A DNA stretch of 64,000 bases, taken from positions 4,492-68,491 of the forward strand of contig JAWKNW010000029.1 of NCBI GenBank assembly GCA_041391505.1. The letters run 5' to 3'. Positions within the stretch are counted from its first letter, which is position 1. The number at the start of each line of letters is the position of its first letter. A program made the position numbers and the translations under genes. The DNA comes from Rhodothermales bacterium. Its GTDB lineage: Bacteria; Bacteroidota; Rhodothermia; Rhodothermales; JAHQVL01. The notes under the pieces are model-generated. The model was not told the origin of the DNA. It saw only the letters and a program-made list of their open reading frames with translations, and did no database searches. Shown one piece after another: positions 45,382 to 55,037 of this stretch.

Positions 45382-47154
45382 ATGCCCAGTTCATTTGCCG
45401 GCCGCCTGGGCGTGCCGGCCTTGCTCGTTGTTGTTTCGCTTGCCCGGCCCGTCGCGGCGCAAAACGCCGACGCCGGCCGCGTAGCGTCGCCGGCCACGAC
45501 GCCCACCGCGTTCGAAAACCCCGAACTCGTCCAGCGCTACCAGGCCACCATCACGGAATCCGACCTCGCGTCGCACCTCTATGTGTTCGCGTCGGACTAC
45601 TTCGAGGGGCGCGAGACGGCGACCCGAGGCCAGAAGCTGGCGGCCACCTACCTCGCCGGCCAGTACCGAAAGATGGGGCTGGATCCCAAGGGGAACGCCC
45701 CGACCGCCAACCCGATGGCCCCGGAGAACTACTTCCAGCCGTTCCCCCTCTACGGGCGGCGGCTGAAACAGGCCTCGCTGGAGATCAAGGCGGGCAACCG
45801 GAGCGTGGCGTCCAGGAGCTACTCAGCCTCCCACCAGGACGAAGACGCCTACCTCGCTTTCGGCAGCGCGATGAACGCCGAGGGCGGTGTCGTCTTCGCC
45901 GGCTATGGCATCGAGGATGAGGCGCTCGGCTACAACGACTTCAAGGCCATGGAAGAGGCCGGCATCGACATGTCGGGGAAATGGCTCCTGATCCTCGGCG
46001 ACGAACCGCTCGAAACGGCCGACAAAAGCCTGTTGCCGACCTCCGACGGCGGCCCGTCCCGCTGGACGCTGCGGGGCAACATGAAACGCGGCACCATCCT
46101 GCGCCGGCAGGGCGCGCGGCCGAAGGGCGTGCTCATGGTGGGCGACCTCGGGCCGCGCGGCAAATCCGTCGCCGACGAGGCCCGCAAGAGCGCGGCCGCT
46201 CTTGAAGGAATCGGTCAGCTCTCCCTCAACGAACAGGGCGGCGGCCCCGCCTTTCCGCCCTTTTATGTCATCTCCAGCACCCTCGCAAACCAGATTCTCG
46301 CGCCCTCCGGCAAAAAGATCGAGGACCTGAAAGCCGGCATCGACGCCAGTCTGAAGCCGGCGGTGATGGATCTGGGCGACATCACGATCACGAGCGCCAT
46401 CGAACAGGAGACGTTCCAGACCAGCAGCGAAAACGTGGCGGCCTTTATCGAGGGATCCGATCCGGTCCTCAAGAATGAGGTCGTGGTCATCTCGTCGCAC
46501 TACGACCACATCGGCATCAACGAGGGCGGCGAGGGCGACATCATCAACAACGGCGCCGACGACGACGGCTCGGGCACGGTGGCCGTGCTCGAGATGGCCG
46601 AAGCCTTCAAACTGGCCCAGCGCGACGGGCACGGCCCGCGTCGGTCGATCCTCTTCCTCAACGTCGCCGGCGAGGAAAAAGGCCTCCTCGGGTCCGCGTA
46701 TTATTCGGATTCCGACCCGCTCGTCCCGATCGAAAACACGGTCACCGATCTCAACATCGACATGATCGGCCGATTCGACCCCACGCACCCGGCAAAAAGC
46801 GAGAACTACGTCTACATCATCGGGTCGAACCTGATCTCGCAGGAACTGCACGACATCAACGCGCGGGTCAACCAGCTCACGGGCACACACCTCGAACTCG
46901 ACGAGCGCTACAACTCGAAGGACGATCCCAACCAGTTCTACCGCCGGTCCGACCACTGGAACTTCGGCAAGCACAGCATCCCGTTCATCTTCTTCTTCAC
47001 CGGAACCCACGAGGACTACCACGGCGTGGGCGACGAGCCGGACAAGATCGAATACGAGCGCATGGCCCGCATCACCCGCCTCGTCTTCGCCACCGCCTGG
47101 CAGGTGGCGAATCAGGACGAACGGCCCGTGGTGTCGGGCACGGGGTTCAATTGA
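45382..47154 (+). CDS. Secreted M28-family zinc peptidase
   Basis: 590 residues from ATG 45382 with a signal peptide (LLVVVSLARPVAAQ). M28 fold: a PA-type insert (about 100-340) and the two-zinc catalytic core: SSHYDHIG (first ligand His and catalytic Asp), GADDDGSGT, VAGEEKGLLGS (Glu pair), NIDMIGR and a late FFTGTHEDYHGVGD with the last His. An aminopeptidase of the bacterial leucyl aminopeptidase type, probably exported. Followed by repeats, then the convergent MATE gene. Confidence 0.91.
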   Translation: MPSSFAGRLGVPALLVVVSLARPVAAQNADAGRVASPATTPTAFENPELVQRYQATITESDLASHLYVFASDYFEGRETATRGQKLAATYLAGQYRKMGLDPKGNAPTANPMAPENYFQPFPLYGRRLKQASLEIKAGNRSVASRSYSASHQDEDAYLAFGSAMNAEGGVVFAGYGIEDEALGYNDFKAMEEAGIDMSGKWLLILGDEPLETADKSLLPTSDGGPSRWTLRGNMKRGTILRRQGARPKGVLMVGDLGPRGKSVADEARKSAAALEGIGQLSLNEQGGGPAFPPFYVISSTLANQILAPSGKKIEDLKAGIDASLKPAVMDLGDITITSAIEQETFQTSSENVAAFIEGSDPVLKNEVVVISSHYDHIGINEGGEGDIINNGADDDGSGTVAVLEMAEAFKLAQRDGHGPRRSILFLNVAGEEKGLLGSAYYSDSDPLVPIENTVTDLNIDMIGRFDPTHPAKSENYVYIIGSNLISQELHDINARVNQLTGTHLELDERYNSKDDPNQFYRRSDHWNFGKHSIPFIFFFTGTHEDYHGVGDEPDKIEYERMARITRLVFATAWQVANQDERPVVSGTGFN

Positions 47155-47212
47155 AGGGTTCAAGGGTGAGGATCAAGGTTTAAGGGAAGGAGACACCCTA
47201 GACCTTGATCCT
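47155..47212. repeat. Inverted-repeat element after the peptidase gene
   Basis: GGTTCAAGGGTGAGG-type words, then AGGATCAAGGT (47169-47179) facing ACCTTGATCCT (47202-47212), a perfect 11-bp match over a 22-nt spacer. It shares AAGGGAAGGAGAC with the copy at 47355-47410. Can act as terminator for the peptidase. Confidence 0.7.
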
Positions 47213-47229
47213 GCGTCTTAATTTGTCGT

Positions 47230-47340
47230 CCCGACCGAATTCCCGCGACACGATGGAGAGACCTCCCGATGAATGGCATAGCCGATCTTCAGGAGGTCTC
47301 TCCGCTTTGTACCTGCTGCGCAGGTACGCCGGTCGAGAAG
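47230..47340. repeat. Dispersed palindromic element between two word repeats
   Basis: Outer CGACCG/CGGTCG, inner GGAGAGACCTCC (47255-47266) / GGAGGTCTCTCC (47292-47303), and a tight hairpin GTACCTGC-TGC-GCAGGTAC (47310-47328). Its ends recall the GTCATCCCGACCGAA-type palindromes scattered through many bacterial genomes. Confidence 0.6.
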
Positions 47341-47354
47341 ACACGGAAAAAAAC

Positions 47355-47410
47355 GTTCAAGGCTCAAGGGAAGGAGACGACCTTAAACTTTGATCCTCGA
47401 ACCTTGAACC
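47355..47410. repeat. GGTTCAAGG inverted-repeat element at the MATE C-terminus
   Basis: GTTCAAGG (47355-47362) and CCTTGAAC (47402-47409) are perfect complements; words CTCAAGGG and CCTTAAAC between. Its bases encode the last ~18 residues of the MATE protein on the minus strand. Confidence 0.7.
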
Positions 47411-48733
47411 ACCCACCCGGTACGGGCTCGCGCCTACCCCGGGCCAGATGCGTACCAGCCCGAACACGGCGCGCACCACGATCCAGACGCCGGTCGCCAC
47501 CCAGAGCAGGGTCAGCGAACCGGGTTGCGCGACATCGACGAGGAGCCACACGCACAGCGCGCCGGTCAGGGTCGCGGTGATGACGGCGTTTCTGAGGTAG
47601 CGGAAGTCGCCGGTACCCCAGTGCAGACCGTCCGTCGCAAACGTGAGCGCGTTGAGGGGTTGGAAGACGGCTGCGACGAACCACGCCGATGAAAAGACGG
47701 CCACGGCCTCGGGTGGCACCAGCAGCCGCACGGCGAGCGGCTCGCCGGCGACCATCGACACGAACAGCACCACCCCCGTCCCCAGGCTCCACAGACAGAC
47801 ATACCCCGCGACGCGGCGCGCGGCGGCCCGGTTCTCGGCGCCGATGAAATACCCCACCAGACTCTGCCCGGCGATCGCGAACGCGTCGAGGGCGAGGGCG
47901 GCGAACATCCACACCTGGCGGATGGCCTGATGCGCCGCGCCGGCGGCGGCGCCCATGCGCGTCGCCTCGCGGGTGGTGAGGAGCAGGAAAAGCGTCAGCA
48001 TGCCCGTCCGCACGAACAGGTCGCCGCCGATGACCAGGAGCCGGCTCGCGTCCGCCCTCTTCAGGCCCGCCGGGAGCCCGAGGCGTCGATACAGCAGCCA
48101 GAGCGCGAGGCCGGCGCCGACCCACTGACTAACCGAACTCGCGATCGCCGCGCCGGCGATGCCCATGGCCGGCACGGGGCCCATGCCGAAGATGAGCACG
48201 GCATCCAGCACGATGTTGAGCGCATTCACCGCCAGCGCGATCCACAGCGGCAGGCGCATTTCCTGGAGACCGCGCATCGTCCCGAACGACGCCAGCATGA
48301 GCAGCACCGCCGGCCCGCCGACGAGCCGCCAACGGATGTAGGCTACGGCGTCGTCACGCACGGCCTCGGTAGCCCCGAGCGCATCCGCCGCCAGACCCGA
48401 CGCCGGCCAGCCGGCGAGCGCCACGACCACCCCCAGCCCCGCGCTCATCGCGAGCGCCATGCCGGCGAGCTCCGCCGCCCGCTCCGTCAGACCGCGCCCC
48501 GACGCCTGCGCCACCTCCGTCTGCGTGCCGACGCTCAGGAAGTTGAACACCCAGAAGATGCTGCTCAGCGTGATCGTGCCCACCCCGAGCGCCGCGAGGG
48601 GCGCGGCGCCGAGCCGAGCCACGAAGGCCGTATCGACCAGCCCGGTGAGCGGCTCGGCGACGAGCGAAAACAGGATGGGGATCGTCAGGCCGACGAGCGT
48701 GCGGTTCGGCGCGGCCGAGAAATCATGCTTCAC
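47357..48733 (-). CDS. MATE/DinF-family efflux transporter
   Basis: 458 residues, about 12 transmembrane helices in two halves. Typical start TIPILFSLVAEPLTGLVDTAFVARLGAAPLAALGVG and second half VGGDLFVRTGMLTLFLLLTTREAT. Exports organic cations or drugs by Na+ or H+ antiport. The last ~18 residues (GGSRFEDQSLRSSP) are a translation of the intergenic word repeat and not part of the fold. htpG ends 10 bp upstream, so the two may be one transcript. Confidence 0.9.
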   Translation of the reverse strand: MKHDFSAAPNRTLVGLTIPILFSLVAEPLTGLVDTAFVARLGAAPLAALGVGTITLSSIFWVFNFLSVGTQTEVAQASGRGLTERAAELAGMALAMSAGLGVVVALAGWPASGLAADALGATEAVRDDAVAYIRWRLVGGPAVLLMLASFGTMRGLQEMRLPLWIALAVNALNIVLDAVLIFGMGPVPAMGIAGAAIASSVSQWVGAGLALWLLYRRLGLPAGLKRADASRLLVIGGDLFVRTGMLTLFLLLTTREATRMGAAAGAAHQAIRQVWMFAALALDAFAIAGQSLVGYFIGAENRAAARRVAGYVCLWSLGTGVVLFVSMVAGEPLAVRLLVPPEAVAVFSSAWFVAAVFQPLNALTFATDGLHWGTGDFRYLRNAVITATLTGALCVWLLVDVAQPGSLTLLWVATGVWIVVRAVFGLVRIWPGVGASPYRVGGSRFEDQSLRSSPSLEP

Positions 48734-48743
48734 ACGGATCTCA

Positions 48744-50603
48744 TCAGGCCGTCGCTTTCACGAGCAGCTCCGTCATCCGCGCCACGTAGTCGGTCGTCTG
48801 CGTCAGGCCGCCCTCGAGGAGCAGGGCGCCCTCATAGAGCTGGAGCATGACCTTGTCCGCCGTCTCCGGATCGCTGTCCAGCAGGGTCCGCAGGTTTTTC
48901 ATCAGCGGGTGCGCCGTGTTGATCTCCAGGATGCGGGCGCCGGCCTTGAAGTTCTTGTCCATCATCCGCATCATGCGCTCCATCTGCACGTCCATCCCGC
49001 TTTCGCCCACGACGAGCGTCACGGCGGAATCGACAAGCCGGCGGGACTCGACCACATCCTTCACCCGGTCCCCGAGCGTCACCTTGAAGCGGGCGATGAG
49101 CTGATCCGCGTCGGCGCCGGCGAGCGCCTCCTTCTGCCGGGCGTCGTCCGTCTTCAGATCGATGTCCGCCTTCTCGATGCTCTTCAGCTCCTTTTCGCGG
49201 AACGCCTCGATGTGCGGCACGACGAACGCGTCCATCGGGTCGTCCATCAGCAGCACCTCGATCCCGTTCTTGCGGAAATACTCGAGGTTCGGGCTGCGTT
49301 CCAGCACGTCGCGGTGCTCGCCCAGCAGGTAGTAGATCTGCGTCTGGTCCGCCGGCATCCGATCCACATACGCCGCCAGCGACGTGTAGACGCCCTTGCC
49401 CGTCTGGGTCGATTCGAACCGGAGCAGATCCGTGAGTTTCTCCTTGTTCGCGAAGTCGTTCCCGATGCCCATCTTGAAGAGCGGCCCGAACTCGCGGAAG
49501 AACCGGTTGTAGGTGTCCTCCTCCTTCGACGCCCAGCCCTCCAGCAATCCGAGGATCTTGCCGGTGAGGATCGACCGGATCTTGGCCATCACCGGGCTGT
49601 TCTGCGTCACCTCGCGGGAGACGTTCAGCGGCAGGTTGTCGGTTTCGACGACGCCGCGCATGAAGCGGAGGTAGTCCGGCACCAGCGCCTTGCAGTCGTC
49701 CTGGATGAAGACATTGTTGGCGTACAGGTGGAGTTTTGTGGCTTCGTCCTCGCGGAACATGGCCGGCGGGGCATGCTGCGGGATGAAAAGCAGGGCGCGG
49801 ACATTGACGACCCCTTCGAGATTCAGATGGAGATGCCCCAGCGGCTCCTGGTAGTCGCCCGAGATGAACTTGTAGAACTCGTTCAGCTCTTCCGCCGTGA
49901 TGTCGCTCTTGTTCTTGTGCCAGAGCGCCTTCACGGTATTGACCTGCTCCTCGCCGAGCTTGATGGGGAAGTCGACGAAGTTCGAGTATTTCTGGACGAT
50001 GCTGCGGACGCGGTAGTCGCGCGTGAACTCCTTCGCATCGTCCCGCAGCTTGAGGGTGATCTTCGTGCCACGCTCGGCGCGGTCGACCGTATCGATGGTG
50101 AACGAGCCCTCGCCGTCCGACGTCCAGCGCAGCCCTTCGGAGTCGGGCTCGGCGCTGCGTGTTTCGACCACGACCTGTTCCGCCACCATGAACGCCGAAT
50201 AAAAACCGACGCCGAACTGGCCAATCAACTGGCCGTCGATCGGCTTGCCCTCTTTCTGGAGTTGCTCGAGAAAGGCCTTCGTGCCCGAGCTTGCGACAGT
50301 GCCGAGCCGCTTGACGAGATCGTCGCGCGTCATCCCGATGCCCGTGTCCTCGATGGCGAGGGTGTTCTCCGCTTCATCGAGCGTGATGCGGATCTCCAGC
50401 GGCGCATCCTTGCTGAGGATGTCCGTATCCGTCAGCTTTCTGAACCGCGCCTTGTTGAGCGCGTCGGACGCGTTCGAAATCAGCTCCCGGAGAAAGATCT
50501 CCTGATGGGTATAGAGCGAGTGCACGATAAGATGAAGCAACTGCTTCATCTCGGCCTTGAACGTATAGCGTTTGGCCTTTTCCTCTTTGGTCTCGGTAGT
50601 CAC
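48744..50603 (-). CDS. htpG: Molecular chaperone HtpG (Hsp90)
   Basis: 619 residues. ATP-binding GHKL domain with FLRELISNASDALNK, EDTGIGMTRDDL and GQFGVGFYSAF; middle domain with the NVSREVTQNSPVMAKI segment and the DSSALNVSREx-like catalytic Arg region; dimerisation domain to the end. ATP-dependent folding of client proteins under stress. Upstream (50604-50664) lies a short AT-rich leader, preceded by a long inverted repeat. Confidence 0.96.
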   Translation of the reverse strand: MTTETKEEKAKRYTFKAEMKQLLHLIVHSLYTHQEIFLRELISNASDALNKARFRKLTDTDILSKDAPLEIRITLDEAENTLAIEDTGIGMTRDDLVKRLGTVASSGTKAFLEQLQKEGKPIDGQLIGQFGVGFYSAFMVAEQVVVETRSAEPDSEGLRWTSDGEGSFTIDTVDRAERGTKITLKLRDDAKEFTRDYRVRSIVQKYSNFVDFPIKLGEEQVNTVKALWHKNKSDITAEELNEFYKFISGDYQEPLGHLHLNLEGVVNVRALLFIPQHAPPAMFREDEATKLHLYANNVFIQDDCKALVPDYLRFMRGVVETDNLPLNVSREVTQNSPVMAKIRSILTGKILGLLEGWASKEEDTYNRFFREFGPLFKMGIGNDFANKEKLTDLLRFESTQTGKGVYTSLAAYVDRMPADQTQIYYLLGEHRDVLERSPNLEYFRKNGIEVLLMDDPMDAFVVPHIEAFREKELKSIEKADIDLKTDDARQKEALAGADADQLIARFKVTLGDRVKDVVESRRLVDSAVTLVVGESGMDVQMERMMRMMDKNFKAGARILEINTAHPLMKNLRTLLDSDPETADKVMLQLYEGALLLEGGLTQTTDYVARMTELLVKATA

Positions 50604-50664
50604 GATCGTTGTCGTTTAAAGGTTGAAATAATCGATCAAAGGGGATTTTTTGGGGGGTACACCC

Positions 50665-50778
50665 GGTCAGGGTTCAAGGTTTCAGGTTCGAAGTTCAAGG
50701 ACGCGTGATCGTATTCCTCAAGCATCCAAAACCGTTTCATAACCCTGCAACCTTCAACCTGAAACCATGAACCCTCAA
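50665..50778. repeat. Long GGTTCAAGG-type inverted repeat upstream of htpG
   Basis: The left arm (50665-50700) contains GGGTTCAAGGTTTCAGGTT; the right arm (50741-50778) contains its complement AACCTGAAACCATGAACCC with one mismatch in 19. The stop codon of the NRAMP-like gene (50775-50777) is in the right arm. htpG begins 62 bp beyond the left arm. Confidence 0.75.
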
Positions 50779-51968
50779 ATCGCCCCCCAGACCCACCACA
50801 GCGTGCGCGCGCCGAGGCCGGCGCAGACGAGGGTGATCCCGACGCCGAGCGCCAGGTACCAGCGCGGCAGCCGGACCTCCTGCTGCCGGTAGGCCAGGTA
50901 CACGACGAACGCCGCGATCAGGGGCAACAGCAACCCGTTGGCCGCCTGCGCCGCGACGATGACGGCGAGGGGAGAGAAGCCGGTGAGGTTAAACAGGAGC
51001 CCCACGACGACGACCGACAGCCACACGGCCGTCGCGCGGGGATCGCGGGGGTCGTCCGGCCAGCCGAACAGCTCGCGGATGCCGGCCGCGGCCGCGAGCG
51101 GCGCCGTCACGGCGGACGTCAGCCCGGCAGCGAGGAGGCCGGCGCCGAAGAGGTAGGGCGCGGCACCGCCGAGCGCGGGCTCAAGCAGCGCGGCCAGGTC
51201 CGCCACCTGACTCACCGTCCCGCCTTCGCCGGCCAGCGTCGCGCCGGCGACGAGGATCGCAAACGAAATCAGGCCGCCGACGGGAATGAACAGCGCCATC
51301 CCCAGCAGTTCGCCCCGCCATGCCGCGCGCGGCGATTCGCCGGCCCAGTACGCGCGCGCCGCGCTCGGGTGCAGGAAGAGGTTGTAGGTGACGATCGTCG
51401 TCCCGACGAGCGCGACCGCGACGAGCGGGCTCGCTTCCGGCAGCGCGGGCTGCAGCAGGCCGGCCAGGGCGCTCCCCCAGTCGACCGGCGCCAGCGCGAG
51501 CGTCGCCAGGAACGTGAGGCTCATGCCGCCCACGCAGACCGCCAGGATCTGGATGAGGAGCCGCATCCGGAGCCGTAGCAACAAGCCGGCCACAAGCGCG
51601 CAGCCACCCACCAGCCATCGCATATCGCCTTCCAGGCCCAGCATCGCCTGAACGCCGGCGGCGGCGCCGACCAGGTTGCCCGTTTCGAACGCCGCGCAAC
51701 CGATCCAGAGTCCCAGAACGATCAGCGCCGTCGTCGCCCAGCGCTTCGCCGGCGTGTCGGCGGCTTCGCGCAGCGCTTCCCCCAGTCCCTTGCCGGCGAG
51801 GATGCCCGTGCCGGCGGTATACGACTGGAGGACGAACACCGCCACGGTGGCAAACAGCAGCACCCAGCCGAGATCGTACCCGAACCCGAGACCGGCCGTC
51901 GCGCAGGTGAGGACGGTGCCCGGGCCGATAAAGGCGGCGACGACGAGCGAGGAGGTGCCGAGTTTCAT
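50775..51968 (-). CDS. NRAMP-family transporter homologue with altered metal site
   Basis: 397 residues, about 11 transmembrane helices. LeuT-fold NRAMP architecture is clear: helix 1 FIGPGTVLTCATAGLGFGYDLGW and helix 6 GTTIVTYNLFLHPSAA. In canonical NRAMP transporters these positions read DPGN and MPHN, whose Asp, Asn and Met bind Mn2+/Fe2+. Here they are GPGT and VTYN, so the metal site is changed. It may carry another ion or act differently. Confidence 0.85.
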   Translation of the reverse strand: MKLGTSSLVVAAFIGPGTVLTCATAGLGFGYDLGWVLLFATVAVFVLQSYTAGTGILAGKGLGEALREAADTPAKRWATTALIVLGLWIGCAAFETGNLVGAAAGVQAMLGLEGDMRWLVGGCALVAGLLLRLRMRLLIQILAVCVGGMSLTFLATLALAPVDWGSALAGLLQPALPEASPLVAVALVGTTIVTYNLFLHPSAARAYWAGESPRAAWRGELLGMALFIPVGGLISFAILVAGATLAGEGGTVSQVADLAALLEPALGGAAPYLFGAGLLAAGLTSAVTAPLAAAAGIRELFGWPDDPRDPRATAVWLSVVVVGLLFNLTGFSPLAVIVAAQAANGLLLPLIAAFVVYLAYRQQEVRLPRWYLALGVGITLVCAGLGARTLWWVWGAI

Positions 51969-52022
51969 GCGATGCGGGAATGGGGCGAGGACGGAGGAAA
52001 GATAGCCGTCGCCTTTACATCG

Positions 52023-52055
52023 TTTGCAAGTTTTTTCAAGCTCTTAATGACTTTG
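52023..52055 (+). promoter_or_regulatory. Candidate Bacteroidota-type promoter
   Basis: TTTG (52023-52026), 21 nt, TGACTTTG (52048-52055): one mismatch from TTTG-N19-21-TAnnTTTG. It would give a ~90-nt leader to the dehydrogenase gene. Based on pattern only. Confidence 0.35.
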
Positions 52056-52154
52056 ACCCCATTTTGCCGCATCCTACAGGGTTATCACCCGCGAGCGGCG
52101 CGCGCGTCGCTCATGAGATTCGACCGCATAACGCTCCCCACGAGCACCTGACGT

Positions 52155-54946
52155 ATGAAACCTACCGTTTTCGCGCCAGCCGTCCTCTGCCTTCTCCTGA
52201 TCGGCTGTACGGCTTCAACCCCAGAACGGCCCATGTCGACCGATCGGCCGGACGACAACCGCTTCACGCCGGTTGTCCTCACCGAGGGACCCACCATGGA
52301 CGAGCCGATGGCCTTCGAGGTGACCCGGGACGGCGCCGTCTTTTTCATCGAGCGCAAGGGCGGCCTCAAACGATTCGACCCGGCGACGAAAACCGTCAGC
52401 CTGGTGGCCACCATCCCCGTGAACACCAAATACACGAACGCCCAGGGGAACGTCCGCGAGGCGGAAGAAGGGCTGGTGGGGATGACGCTCCATCCGAGCT
52501 TCCCACAGAAACCCTGGATCTACATGCTCTACGCGGATCCGGCCGAGCCCAAACACGTGCTCGCGCGGTGGGACTACCGGAACGGCAAGCTCGACGACGC
52601 CTCGAAGAAGATCCTGCTCGACTATCCCGTGCAGCGCGAGGAGTGCTGCCACACGGGCGGCGGCATGGCCTGGGACAAGGCCGGCAACCTCTTCATGACC
52701 ATCGGCAACAACACCGCGAACGTGATCCAGTCGCAGACGGACGAGCGCCCCGGCCGCAGCAGCTGGGACGACCAGCGCGGTGCGGCGAACACGAACGACC
52801 TCCGCGGGAAAATCATCCGCATCCACCCCGAGGACGACGGCTCGTACACCATCCCCGATGGCAACCTCTTCCCGCCCGGCACCCCGCAGACGCGCCCGGA
52901 GATCTACACGATGGGCCACCGCAATACATGGCGCGTGTCGATCGACAGCAAGACGGGCTACATCTACTGGGGGGAAGTGGGCCCCGACGCCTCCCAGGAT
53001 TCCGAACTCGGCCCGCGCGGCTACGACGAACTCAACCAGGCCAAGGCGCCCGGATTCTTCGGCTGGCCGTACTTCATCGGCGAAAACCACGCCTTCCCGT
53101 TCTACGACTTCGTGGCGGACAAGGCCCTGGCGCCGAAGGACCCGCTCAAGCCGATGAACACCTCGGTGAACAACACCGGGCTCCAGGAGCTGCCGCCGGC
53201 CCAGCCGGCGTTCATCTCGTATCCCTACGGCGTCTCCGAGCGCTTCCCGGAAGTCGGCACCGGCGGTCGCTCCGCCACCGGCGGCCCCATCTACCACCGG
53301 TCGGACTTCCCCGACGCCGCGCGCCCCTGGCCGGCGTACTTCGAGGGCAAATGGATCGCGGCGGATCTGGCGCGCGGCTGGATCATGCTCATCACGATGG
53401 ATGAGAACAGCGACTACGTGTCGATGGAGCGTTTCCTGCCCGACTACAAGCCGGCGGAGATCATCGACATCAAGTTCGGGCCGGATGGCGACCTCTACAT
53501 CCTCGAATACGGCAGCCGCTGGTTCGCCGACAGCGAGGACGACAAGCTCGTCCGCATCGAATACAACTCGGGCAACCGCACGCCGGTCGCGATCGCCAGC
53601 GCCTCCACCGCCGGCGGGAAGGTGCCCTTCGACCTGACCCTCTCGGCTGACGGATCCACCGACGCCGACGGCGACGCGCTCACGTACCGCTGGGAAGTCA
53701 AGCCCGAAGCCGGCGGCGCCGCGCGCACCTTCGACACTCCGTCCCCGACCGTTACGTTCGACCAGGAGGGCGCCTACGTGGCCACCCTCACGGTGACCGA
53801 CCCCACGGGCGCGACCAACTCCCGGTCCGTCTCGATCCTCGCTGGCAACGAGCCGCCGCAGATCGACATCAAGCTGGCCGGCAACACGAGCTTCTTCTTC
53901 CCCAACAAGCCGATCGACTACACCGTCACGGCCAGCGATGCGGAGGACGGCATGATCGACGCCACCCAGGTGGCGGTGAGCATCGACTATGTATCCCACG
54001 GCTTCGACTACGCCGAAGTGATCCAGGGGCATCGGAGCGTCGACGCTACGACCCGCTTCGCCGTGGCGAAAGCCCTCATAGACGCGAGCGACTGCGCCGT
54101 GTGCCACCAGGTCGATGTCCGCTCGGCCGGCCCCGCCTTCGTTGAAATCGCCGAAAAATACGCCGGCGACACGAAGGCCCGGGAACGGCTGGCCGCCAAG
54201 GTCCGCGCGGGCGGCGGCGGGGTATGGGGAGAGATCGTTATGCCGGCGCACCCGGGCCTCTCCTCGAACGACGCGCTGACGATCGTCGACTACATCCTGC
54301 ACGTCAAGGACAAGACGATCCGGACGCTCCCGCTGTCGGACAAATACACGCTGTCGATCCCTGGAGACGATGACGGCCGCGGCACGGTGCTCGTGCGGGC
54401 GGCCTATACGGACCGCGGCGCCGGCGATGTCGGGTCGCAGACGGCGGACAAGACCATCATCCTCAAGAGCCCTGTCCTCGACCCCGGCGACGCGCAGGTG
54501 ATCGAGGGCGCCCGGAAGGCCGTGGGCAGCCGCGGCGCCGGCCCGACCAATGTCCAGCCCAACAAGAACGGCTACATCGGGTTCGAGGGCGTGGATCTGA
54601 CCGGCGTATCGCGCATCGACCTCAACGCCCAGGCGCAGAGCCGCACAGGCACGGTGGGCGGAACGGTCGAGCTGCGCCTCGACGGACCGACCGGCCCGCT
54701 CGTGGGTCAGGCCGAGGTGCCGGTGACGGAATTCGGTTCGGCGCCCCGCCGACGGCCACGGCGATCCAGCAGGCCGGCGGCCAGGCTCCGCCACCGCCGC
54801 CGCGCCGACGCGGCCCCCAGCTCACCGAGGTCGCCCTGCAGGCCACGACCGGCGTGCACGACCTGTATCTGGTCTTCAAGAACGACGCAGCGCGCGACAT
54901 CGACCCGCTGATGAACCTCACCGGCGTGACGCTGGTGGCGGAATAA
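52155..54946 (+). pseudogene. PQQ-type sugar dehydrogenase/PKD/cytochrome c fusion with a late frameshift
   Basis: Lipoprotein signal (lipobox LLIGC). Residues about 35-475 form a six-blade GDH-like beta propeller; a PKD domain follows (FDLTLSADGSTDADGDALTYRW), then a c-type heme site CAVCH (about 650) and a C-terminal CBM-like beta domain. At 54744-54747 a CCCC run needs one more C: after it the frame turns into Arg-rich nonsense to 54911, while the +2 frame continues LTEVALQATTGVHDLYLVFKN to a TAA at 54944-54946. So either a sequencing slip or a recent inactivation of only the last domain. Confidence 0.8.
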
Positions 54947-54950
54947 AAAA

Positions 54951-55019
54951 GTGTGGGAGTATGAGGGTATGGGAGTTTAAATCGACTCCCGCACTCCCAT
55001 ACTCCCACTTCCATACCCC
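54951..55019. repeat. GGGAGTATG-word inverted repeat
   Basis: Left arm GTGGGAGTATG, GGGTATGGGAGT; right arm ACTCCC, ACTCCCATACTCCCAC. The arms are imperfect complements around TTAAATCG. It lies between the convergent dehydrogenase and korB genes and may stop both. Same design as the GGTTCAAGG elements with other words. Confidence 0.65.
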
Positions 55020-55037
55020 ATCGGGGCATAACGCCAG

